DNA of 64,000 nt from Megascapheus bottae. Its lineage: Eukaryota; Chordata; Mammalia; Rodentia; Geomyidae. A model generated the notes under the pieces. It worked only from the letters and a program-made list of their open reading frames with translations, did no database searches and was not told the DNA's origin. The position numbers were made by a program, and so were the translations under genes. Shown in pieces: positions 37,101-49,100 of this stretch (within the stretch, counting starts at the first letter, position 1; each line of letters opens with the position of its first letter). The stretch lies in assembly GCA_024803745.1 (NCBI GenBank), contig JANJXV010000004.1, forward strand, positions 56,897,858 to 56,961,857, read 5' to 3'.

Positions 37101-40100
37101 TGAGTGATTGTTGTCCTTAATGTACTGTTATCTCTCATCTCTTTTGCTGTCCCTTAGTTACCTCATATTGCTACAGTATTTCACCTTGTTATCTGATATA
37201 TTGTATATATGTGTATTTGGTTATTTGAAGTTGGATAGGGAAGGGAGGAAAACAAGATGAGGGGTGGGAGGTGAGGGAGGGAAATGGGGACCAAGACATA
37301 AGAAAGGTATCAATGTTTGTGAAGTAATACACCTTCTATCTGGTGAATATAATGTAACCCTTCTATTAATTAGAATAAAAATATATAAAAAAACAGTGGA
37401 ATTCCACACAGCCATCAGAAGGAATAAAATATTGTCATTTGTAGGGAAATGGATAGAACTAGAATAAATCATGCTAAGTGAAGTAAGCCTAGCTCAGGGA
37501 GACTAACAGTTCAGGTTCTTTCTGATATGTGGAAATTAGATCTAAAGTACACTGGGGTATGTGAAATGATACAGGATTCTAGATGCTGGGGGAAGGTGCT
37601 CATTGGACACTGATGAAAGTGAATATACAACTTGTGGGTGGAGATGGGAAGGAGAGACTAGAAAAGAATGAAGGAACAGAACACACTGCAAAAGGAGATG
37701 TGTTCATTATCTGACTCACGTCATTGCAACCCCTCTGTACTGCACCTCTATAATAACAATAAAGTAAATTAATTTTTTTAAAGTGCTATGAAGAAAATAA
37801 AAAACATCACTTTCTTAGTGAAGACTGCTTTTTAACATTTCTGGGTATTCCTGACTACTTAAAGTGACTTTTGTTTTATAAAACAGATGAACTTGAGGCG
37901 CATCAGCTCCTGCAGGTTGGCAGTTCAGACATGGCCAAGTCCAAGAACCACACTATGCACAACCAGTCCCCAAATGGTTCCAGTGAATTGCCTACCTAGT
38001 CTACCCCAAGCTTGGGAAGCCCATCCATGCCTATAATGCCAAGGGCCACAGGCTGGCTCTAGGCCAGAGCCTAGGCTCTGGCTAAGGCCAAGGCTAAGGC
38101 GCAAGCCAAGGCCTAGGCTCCAGCTGCCACTCTAGCTCAGGCCCAGGCCTCAAGCCCCTAAGGGTACCTAGGGCCCTGTGAAGGCCCCACGATGAACACC
38201 TCTGTCTGCCATTGTGAAGACAGGACAGATGTGGCTCCCTAGCTGCCATCTGCAGTGTGTGTGTGGGGGGGGAGGGCTGGTGGCTTGTGTCATTTCTACC
38301 AATAAACCTGAGGCAGGATCTGGTAAAAAATAAATTAAAACAAACAAACAAATAAAAAAAAAACAAAAAAAACAGATGAACTACAAAAACAGATAGTGAG
38401 TCGGGCACTGGTGGCTCACGTTTGTAATTCTAGCTACTTGGAAGACTGAGATCTGAGGACTATGGTTTGAAATTAGCCAGGGCAGGACAGTATGTAAGAT
38501 TCTCATCTCCAGGAAGTATTTAGAAAAAGCCAGAAGAGATTCTGTGGCTCAAGTGGTAGAGCACTAGCCTTGTACAAAAGAAGCTCAAGGACAGTACTCA
38601 GATGTTGTGAGCATTTAATAGGGTAAAAATATTAGCATGATGGATACAATAAATATAATATGAAAGTGGTATATGATGAACATATTGTGGAATGCTAAAT
38701 GAATATGATATAAAATAGTGATATAATAATATGAGAAGAGTAGAGTAATTAAATGAAATACAGTAATGATATTAAACAGAAATATATTGCCAATACAAAC
38801 ATACCTAAAGGCTTATGGACATGGGAGATAAACTGTGATCTAAGGACACGTATGACTGTAACCACAGGAACGGTCAGGTGCCTGGCTCACAAGATGAAGT
38901 ATCATTGGAGCCCAGACACCTGGGCAAGATTGATAGAGCAAGCAACCAGCACATCTCTGGGCACCACTGACCAAGGAGTGTAACCAGTCCAGACCAAGCA
39001 AGAACCAAGACGTAACCAATTCAAATCAAGCATGATGGAGTTTCGGCCAAAAAGGAGCAGGGTAAGGATCAATATAAACCAAAGACCCAGAGTGAAGGAT
39101 GGCACTTCTGTTGGCCTTAACCGAGACTGTGGTTCGAGGATCTTTGGTCTACAGAAGCTGCTCATTGCCCCAGAAGACCAACAAAGACCGAGACTCGTTG
39201 TGCGGCCCTGGAGCTCACACTGAGGCAGGACTGGGAGCTGCGTCTAACATCTGTCCCTGTTCAACTAAGATGTCAGAGAGGTGAGTCCAGCGGGTGTGCG
39301 GGATAGGCAGATTAGGATTAGGCAAATTAAGACTAGAAGATAGGAACTAGAACACAGTGTCAACTCTGCTAAGCTATGTTAAATCAATAAACTACGTTGC
39401 ATCATATTATCTTCCTATTGGTGAATTACTTCACCTGATTATGACATCAGATGCTGGAGTTCAAGCCCCATGACTGGCAAAACAACAATGACAATAACAA
39501 CAAACAGATGAAAAAAACCACAGATGGTTTTGTAAGCCCATGTAAATTCCACCTTCTGCTACCCATGCAAGCTATAGAGCACATCCTGTCACTTTAAGTC
39601 AGGTCCCAGAAGCTCATATCTGTAACCCCAGCTACTCAGGAGGCTGAGATAGGAGGATCAAAGTTCAAAGCCAGCCCGGGCAGGAAAGTTGGTGACACTC
39701 TTATTTCCAACTAACTACCAAAAACCAGGAAGTGGAGCTGTGACTCCATTGTTAGAGTACCATGGTACCTTGAATAGAAAAGGCTAAGGGATTATCACTA
39801 CTGAGTACAAGCACCAGCACCACACAAAATACGTGCAAACAAAGAGTCCTGTTATCTTGAACTTTGAAAGCCCCATTCATATTATTTTGTTTATGTTTAC
39901 AGATTTTAAAAAATATGACATACTGCTTTTCATGGATTTGTCTTGAACTTGACCAGTGCTTAGTAATCTTTTTTACTTTATGTGTGTGTGTGTTCTGTAT
40001 ATAAGTACAATGGCTTATAATGTTGAAATCAATAAATATGTAGTAATGTCTCTAGGTAAGATTACAGGCATTCCCATTTGATATGAATGACATGGAAACA

Positions 40101-43100
40101 ATGTGTTACAGATTAAACAACATATAACATTTGGTAACCATGGCAGTTAGAACAGCAGGAGAAGCAATGGATCTGCTGTGTGCATTCTGGCTGTCTCATT
40201 GTGAAGCAGTTACCTGTGTAAAGAAATGTGTTGGAGTGTCCTCCCACCACGATGTCCACGCCTTTCACTTTCTGCGCAATGAGTTTATCCATTTCAAAAC
40301 CAGAATGTCCCAGTGCAATAATTTTATTCACATTTAGCGTTTTTAACTTATCAACTTCAGGTTGCAATGCAGTGATTTCATCTTCAAACACTAAGCTCGT
40401 GCCTAAGGTACAAAATAAATACAATGGGTAGTAAGTTATGTTGCTTAGCAATATAATAAACACCTAATGAGAACTCTTCAAATACTAAGATCAAAATATA
40501 TCAAAATACAAAATCAAAAATAATTTTAATCATTCACTTAATATTGAATTAGTTGAGGACGGTAGGTAACTCCCTCCCTCCCTCCCTTTATCCCTTCCTT
40601 CCTTGCTAGAACTCATGGCCTGTCACTCTTGCTTAGCATTTTTCACTCAGAGTTGGTGCTCTACCTCTTGAGCCACGTTCAACTTTCTGCTTTGTGCTGA
40701 TTAGCTGGAGATAAGAGTCTTTTGGATTTGTCTGCCTGGGCTGGCTTCGAACCATAATCTGTAGCTCTCAGCCTGATGAGTAGCTAGGATTATGAGCCAT
40801 CAGTGCTTGGTTATATTGCAGTTAACATTTGCTTGGATTCAGTTCCAAACTGCAAGAAGAATCCAGCTATGGCTTGTTTTTTTTTTTTTATCTCCTTTTA
40901 TATTTGGACTTTGAAAATACCCATGCAGAAAAGGCCTCAGCTTAGAAGTATGAGGTGCACACAGTATTACCAACTTCAAGACTCTGGAAACTTGGGACAA
41001 TCATTCTTCCAACCTAAAGCTGCCAACTGGAAGTGAAATTGTGGCTCAGTGGTAGATTGCTAGAAGAGCTTAGGGACAGCGCCCAGACCCAGAGTTCAAG
41101 CCCCACAACTGATAAATAAATCTAGAACACCAACCTTGAGTGGAAAAAGCCAAGCAAGAATGTGAAGCCCTGAGTTTAAGGCCTAGTACCAGCATACAAA
41201 ACAAGAACAAAAACAAACTGTCAGCAAGCAGAGCTGGATGATGGCTTAACAAATTTTACAACTTTGACTGTCAGGAAAGTGACAGACTCACTATCTGAAG
41301 TCACACCTAGCCTTTGCCACAGACCATCCTACTTCACCTGAACTTCCTTAGGCTAATTTCTGAGAACAAGCTCAAAGATGAAAATGCTGAAACATAAAAA
41401 TAAAAAACAACTCTCATAAAGCACTTTTTCTTTTTGCCAGTCCCGGGGCTTGAACTCAGGGCCTGAGCATTGTCCTCGGGCCTTCTCAAGGCTAGAGCTC
41501 TACCACTTGAGCCACAGCACCACTTCTGGCTTTGTCTATGTATGTGGCACTAGGGAATTGAACCTGGGTTTTGTGCGTGATAGGCACTCTGCCACTAGGT
41601 CAAACTCCCAGCCCCATATTGCCAACAGGGGCTGGGAGTTTTGCCTAGTGGTAGAGTGCTTGCTTCGTTAGCATGCACGAAGACCCAGGTTTGATTCCTC
41701 AGTACTACATACAAAGTAAAAAGCTGGAAGTGGTGCTGTGGCTCAAGTGGTGGAGCTCTAGCCTTGAGAAAAAGCCAAGGACAATGCTCAGGCCCTGAGT
41801 TTAAGCCCAGGATGGGGGAAAAAAGCAAGAACCTACAAATTTCAGTTTGAAAACTCTCTTTCCAGAAAGCAGCAAAACTATTAAAAACATACAGTGCTAG
41901 TACACAGACAGGCCTTCAAGTGGAACAGATGAATTGAGAGAATGAGAGCATCTTCTCAGTTAGGAGAGAAGGAAGACAAAATTTCAGAGAAATAATTCTG
42001 AGGATGGACAAAAAAACTCTCTTTTCCTAATGTATCAGAAACCCCACAGGATGGAAAGGCTCACACCCAGATCACACCTCTAATCCTAGCTACTCAAGAG
42101 GCTGAGATCTGGGGATCCTGGTTCAAAGCCAGCCTGGGCAGACACATTGTGAGAGACTCATCTTTAATTAACCAATAAAAAGCTGAAATGCAGATATGGC
42201 TCAACTAGTAAAATACTAGTGTTGAGTGGAAACAAACAAGTGTGATATACACAAGAATTTTACTACCTAGCTACAATGAATTAAATGCTAGAAGTACATG
42301 TTATATAGACTAGAAAGACTAGAAAAATTGAGCTAAGTTAGCCCATTATTATTGGCTATTCTTTTGTTTTGAATGCATTAAGTAAAAAGATACTGTTTAT
42401 GTCAATAAAGAAATTCACTGAGCAGAGAGGTAAGGTCTTTAAGTAGTAAGTTTGAACAACACAGAATCCATCAGATTGTCTTACCAGTGTTGTGTTAAGT
42501 GCACCCTTTCTTTAGCTGTCCCTTCTTTTACCTACGATCATAAAAATAATGCCAAATCCTGGCATAATGCTTCTATTTTCAAGTTATAAGTGCTACAAAA
42601 AGTAAAATATACCTGGGTTGGAGAGAGAAGGCGTTTCGTTTGAGGTATATCCTACAATTCCCACAGCTTCACCACCAAGATTAAGAATCTTGTATGGTAA
42701 ATACAGTCCTGATATTTGAGATGCCAGTGATCCCTTTGCCTTAATGTTTGCACTCAGAATTGGAAAGTTGGCCTTTTTGAGGAGTGGATCGATCAGCCCT
42801 TCTACACCATTATCAAATTCATGGTTTCCCAGTGCCTAGGTAAAAGGAAAAAGAGAAAAAAGGAATTACGCGCCCTGCCAATAAAAACATATGTAAAAAA
42901 ATATATATTACAGTAACTCAATAGCTTCTGAAACTGGCTGGACTCTATGAGACAGTCCCCAAGGCCTAGTGTCCAACTCTCTAGACACTTGATCATGAAA
43001 CCTTGGGGCTGGACCAAGGGCCAGATAGCTCATAGACTGCCCACCCAGTGAAGGTGTTGGCACAGTGCACAGGCACTATCTTGCCATGCTTAGATTCAAG

Positions 43101-46100
43101 CAAGCTTCAGGGTCTGCCTTGAATCCGCTCTGCCTGGCTTTTCAAATTCTGTTTCCTTGTATAAGCCCACATTTCAGAGCTAATCATCCAAACCATCAAC
43201 TGCTTGTGAGAACATAACTATCCATTGACAGGACTTTGACCAGGCACTGGCAGCTCACACCTGTAATCCTAGCTACTCAGGAGGCTGAGATTTAAGGAAC
43301 ATAATTTGAAGCCAGCTTGGGCAGGAAAGTCCATGAGACTCTTATCTCTAATTAGCCAGCAAAAAGCCAGAAGAAGAGGCATGACACAAATAGTAGAGTG
43401 CCAGCCTTGAGTGAACAAGCCAAGAGAAAGTGCAAGGTCTTGAATTCAAACCCCAGTACCAGCATAAAACCCAAACCAACCAAACAAAATAAACCAGGGC
43501 TTTAGAAAGTGAGAAGGTAAAACTTATTGAGAGCAGAGCCCAGAGGCCTTGCTCCTCACTGCAGCTCCTGGGTCACCATTGCCACGGATTGTTGTGGTTC
43601 TCCTCCTACTCCTGGGGAAGTAAAGAGGGGCGAGCGGGACCCAGCAGCTCTCCATTTTACCATGCTGGCTGCTATGGGATCCATTCTATGGATCCAGTCT
43701 ATGGCTGCTATGGGATCCATTCTGCCAAGTTTTGTGGGGAATAGGGGTGGTTTCGTGTATTGTTGGTGTGACCCCAATTCTCTTAGGGACTGTAGGAAAA
43801 GAAACAATAACTCTATCATCCCAGCAAACTTTCTATCTTCTTTGGCTCCCTCCATTAGGAACTTAGAACTGCCTGCTCTAAGACTACCCAGGCTCGTTTC
43901 CTAACTTAATACTTGAACCAGTGAAGAGGATTCCTCTCAGCCTTCTCAGCTAAGTGGTTCACTATATGGTTCATTCATTTATGTTGTCTCTGGAGCCACC
44001 ACTTCCCTGCCACCTCTGTCCTGCTTGGTGCCATGGTCCCCTTTCCCATCATACAGGTGCTCCTTGACTATCTGTACTCAAACGGTTTGTATGCACAACC
44101 TACAGGGCACATTTATACAGAGAAAGCAGCACAATGTCCTCATGTTCCCACATCTGTCTTTCCTGTCAACTCCAGAACTTCTCAACTTGCCTTTCCCCAC
44201 ATTTCTGATGGGCTACCTTTGTTGATGCTGTTGTGCTTGTGCCAGTACTGTGGCTTGAATTCAAAACCTGGTGCTTTTCCCTAGCTTTACTGCTCAAGAC
44301 TAATGCTCTAGCACTTGAGTCTTAGCTCTACTTCCACCTTTTTTGTTTTTGCTGTTCCACTGAAGATGAGTCTCATGGACTTTTCTGCCTGGGCTGGTGT
44401 TGAACTTTGATCCTCAGATTTCAGTCCCCTGAGCAGCTGGGATGATAGGCACATCTCACCATCTATTCCTTTTACCTCTTCTACTTATCTAGTTCACTTC
44501 CCTCCCAAGAGCAGATCTGACCTTAGAGGCTCTCCTAATATTGGTTTTCTTTTATTTTTAGAATGGTAAGGTTTCTTCATATGATGAAATATATTTCTTT
44601 TGTTACATAACAATCTGCTTAAGTGTAAAGTCGCTTTGTTTTTAGCCTCCTTGAGAAGCTACTATTACAGCGTGAGCCACTGGCTACCAGCCAAATTCTT
44701 TTGGCTTCTGAGACAAATTCTCATTATGTTTCTCCAGCTAGCATCAAGCTCAAGATCATCCTTTTGTCTGTGCCTCAGAGTTCTGAGATGACAGGTGTGT
44801 GTCACTGTGTCTAGCCAGTCCTGTAGTTCTCTATAAAAAGATTACACATCTTTTCAGTGACAGATTCCTAGCACTTGGTAACAACGGAAGCTACAAAAAA
44901 CCCCAAAGAAACCAACAACAATTATCTTTAAGTAGTTGACCAAAGGGTTTCAATTCAACATGTCAGTTTGTGAGTACAATGCATCTTGAGCACCCATTTC
45001 TATTACTACAGCCTTAGAGGAGTCTTTGCCTTTTTCTCCCTGATCTCCAAATTGGCTTCCAAATTGGGCTATTGATGATGGGCACAGCTCAATGCCACCA
45101 CCCAACCCCTTGGGCTGGGCATTGTTCCTGAATTCTTCAGCTCAACGCTACCCTTCTACCCCTTGAGCCACCGAGCCACTTCCGGTTTTCTAGAGGTTAA
45201 TTAGAGATAAGAGTCTCACGAACTTTAGTGCCTGGGCTGGCTTTGACCCACAATCCTCAGATCTCACCCTCCTGAGTAGCTAGGATTATAGGTGTGAGCC
45301 TCTGCGCCAGCTTCAAATAAGAATCCTTTATACCCAGTACCCCCCAAAAGAAAAGAATTTTCTAAAAATGGCACGGTTATTTTTCCTAACCAGATCAGGA
45401 AAGTCCAAATACTCTTATCTCCAATTGCCCATCAACAAAACAAAATAAAACAAAAGCTATAGCAAAAACAAAATAAAAAACCCCCAAAAATCAAAACTCA
45501 GGAATAGTGCTCAGGCCCCAGAACCTGGACAGACCACCGCTCCCCGCCCCCCACATAGAGCCAAAGTCATTATAGGCTATCTTACTAGCCTTTACTCTCT
45601 ACCAGTATATCTACTGAATCTTTCTGACTCTTAGATTAGATAAAACTTGAAAATATCATATTGCTAATCTGGACAGACCTTTGCTAGTCCCCATTCACCC
45701 TGAATTTGACAAGAACAAATCCCATACAAGACACTTCCCACTTTGCTATAACTCACCTAACTAATGGTCTCACCAAGTGCTTAGTAAATGCATTGCTTTA
45801 CAACTTTCTTTTGTGCGGTGACTATAAAAGCTCATTTAACTTCTCCCACATGGAGCAAGCCACTCAGAGTAACTTGAATCAGTGTTGTGGGACAACGGTT
45901 ACTCATTTGGATCAGAAGAAATGATTCTCATCTTTCCTTTAAAGTAGAGGTGATATTTTATATAAACATGATTATGACTTACCAATTACTAATCATCACC
46001 TTAGGCAAGTGATTTTGATGGCCCTAAATTATAATTTCTCTTTCTTATCTTTTTGTTTCCAAAGATTTAATTCTGATATCAGATTTATTCATTCATTGAG

Positions 46101-46130
46101 CTTTCCCTTGGTTTTCTTACTCATAGCTGA

Positions 46131-46193
<63 letters not shown>

Positions 46194-49100
46194 GTGATGG
46201 GGCTTAAACTAGGCCTGAGAGCTGTCCCAGAGCTCTTCAGCTTAAGGCTATCACCCTTCCTTTGAGCCAATCCTGTTTTCTAGAGGTTAATTGGAGATAA
46301 GAGTCTCAGTTCCTTTTGTGTCCGGGCTGGCTTTGAACCTTGATCCTCAGATCTCAGCCTCCTGAGTAGCTAGGATTACAGGTGTGAGCCACTGCGCCTG
46401 GCTTAGCTGACACTTTTGAACCATACCTCTACTCCTCTGGCATTTTGCTAGTTAATTGGAGATGAAGTCTCATAGACTTTCCTATCTCACTTGGCTTCAA
46501 ACCATGTTCCTCCAGGTCTCCAGCTTCTGAGTAGCTAGAATTATAGTCATTAGCCACTGGTGCTTGTCATAACCTTACATATCTTTACTACCAGCACAAT
46601 ATTTCACTAAACTCATCTTTTTTTATTTAAGGGAGTTGAGCTTAGTTAGCAAAATGACTTGTAGCATCTCGAATATCAGAATCATGAGTGGAGAAATACC
46701 CCATCCCCATAATCTTTAAGAAGGAATGGTACTAGGTAAAACACCAAGAGCAAATTAAAATGCAGTTTCTTGCCAAGCCTCCTCATAAGGGTGGGTGCCT
46801 CGCATCTTGGCCATACAACTTGAGCATCTTGTCCAGCTCCAGCTCCTTAACCCCACTTACATGTATAGGAAAAAGCCTACTGTTTTTGTTTTTTAAGAAA
46901 ACAGTAAAGAGCTGGGCGCTGGTAGCTCACACTTCTAATCCTAGCTACTCAGGAGGCCGAGATCTGAGAATTGTGGTTTGGGCAGGAAAGTCCATGAGAT
47001 CCTTATCTCCAATTAACCATCAAAAAAACCAGAAGTGGTGCTGTAACTTACAGTAGTTGAACACTAGTAAAAGAAATTCAGGAGGGGCCGGGAGTTTGAC
47101 CTAGTGGTAGAGTGCTTGCCCAGCATGCACGAAGGCCAGGGTTCGATTCCTCGGTACCACATACATAGAAAAAAGCTGGAAATGGTGCTGAGGCTCAAGT
47201 GGTAGAGCTTTAGCCTTGAGAAAGTCCAAGGACAGTGCTCAGGCTCTGAGCTCAAGCCCAGGACTGGCAAAAAAAAAAAAAAAAAAAAAAAAGAAATTCA
47301 GGGACATCAGCATCTAGGCCCTGAGTTCAAGCACCATGACTGACCAAAAAGAAAAAAAAAACAAAAAAAACTGATTTTCAGGAAAGAAACATTCCATATT
47401 CTCCATCTAGCTTCTCCCAGCCCAGTATATCTGACCCTTAAATACCTGAAGCACTGCTGCCATTTAAAATCATAAAAACATGCCATCATTCATAGCTCAT
47501 ACCTGTAAATGCAGGATGCCAAGATTTGGAGATCATGGTTCAAAGCCAGCCTAGGAAACAAAGTCTGCAAGATTTTCACTTATAATTCACCAGCAAAAAG
47601 CTGGTATTGGATTTGTGATTTAGGGAGTAGAGTGTCAGCTTTGCGCAAAAAAATCCTAAGGAACAGAGCCCAGGCTCTGAGTTCAAATCCTAGTACTGTC
47701 CCTTGCCCACATGAAAGTTAACAAACACATGAAAATGTTAAGGACAAGGGAGGTGATTTGATTCTTTTGTGGCTGGGAAACCTGATGTGAGCTCTGAGGA
47801 ATACAATTTGCTGTTTTAGCACCTTCTGCAGGTATTTAATATTCACCCTGGCTGTGTGTGGTTTATGAAAGCTCTTTGAATTTGAGAAACCTTCTGTTGA
47901 CTAAGGGTAAGGCTGAAAGTCCTATGAGTCAGTAATTAGCAGTAATAAAAAAAATTGTGTCTAAAGTTTGGCTTGTAATTCAGGCCAAGGTTTATTTTTC
48001 GTTTTGGAATAAACAGTGTTTTTACTTAGAAAAATGTCTCCGAGGCTGGGATTCTGGCCTAGTGGTAGAGTGCCTAGCATGCATGAAGCCTAGGTTTCCT
48101 CAGTACCACAAACACAAAAAAAGCCAGAAGTGGTACTGGCTCAAGGGGCAGAGTGCTAGACTTGAGGAAGCCCAAGGACAGTGCCCAGGCTCTGAGTTCA
48201 AGCCCCAGCACTGGCACAAAAAAATCTTGGGTAGTTATGAGGCAATTATATCTTTATTCATTTATTTATGTACTACATGCATAAAAGAGTCAAGAGGCAG
48301 CTCACAAAAGGGGGAAAAACTTTTCCAGCTCTTCAGTGGAAAAAGGATTAATATCCAGAATATACTCTAATGAATTGAACAGACTGCTCTTAGAAGAAGA
48401 AATATAAATAGCTAATAGATAAATGAAGAAATATTCAGGCTGGTGGCTCACTCCTGCAATCCTAGTTATTCAGGAGGTTCTCAGTTTGACAGGAAAGTCT
48501 AAGAGACTCATATCTCCAGTTAGTCACCAAAGAAACAGGGAATGGACCCGTGGCGTTAATAGAGCACCACCCTTGAGCAACAAAATTCTGGCCCAGAGTT
48601 CAAGTTTCAGTACTGGCAAAAAAAAAAGCGCACAAGGTCTTGAGTTCAAGTCCTGGTACCAACACACATGCACACATGTGGATGCATGAATGCACAACAC
48701 ACATGTTAAGAAAGTTATTTAACATGAGGAAATTCTCAATGGATATTTTCTGAATGTATGAGGAAGCAAATTACCCAGAGAAGGGAAAGAAAAAGGAAAC
48801 AAGTAATTTCTAAGATTTAAGGATCAGTTATTTGTCTTTAAGCCCCTTGGTACAATAACCCAGGTAGTTTTACTCATTAGGTTCAGAATTCACTACATAG
48901 ACCATCTTGTATGTGAGCTGTAGTGTGGGAAAAAGTCAACAACATCAACAACAAAACTCAGTCTTCCTGGCTTCTCACAGAAGCACTGCTTTTGAAACCT
49001 TTCGTGAGTGAGCAGAGTGATAATTTTAACAGAAAACTCAACCACAAAAGGCGAGCCAGCCACAGGCTGGTGGGCTGCCAAGGCCTCACAGGCCAATGGG

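Noticed and set aside
47087..47282. Functional tRNA gene (A and B boxes present)
   Set aside because: The sequence cannot fold into a full cloverleaf as one tRNA, is dimeric, and occurs dozens of times with A-tails and target repeats: a SINE.
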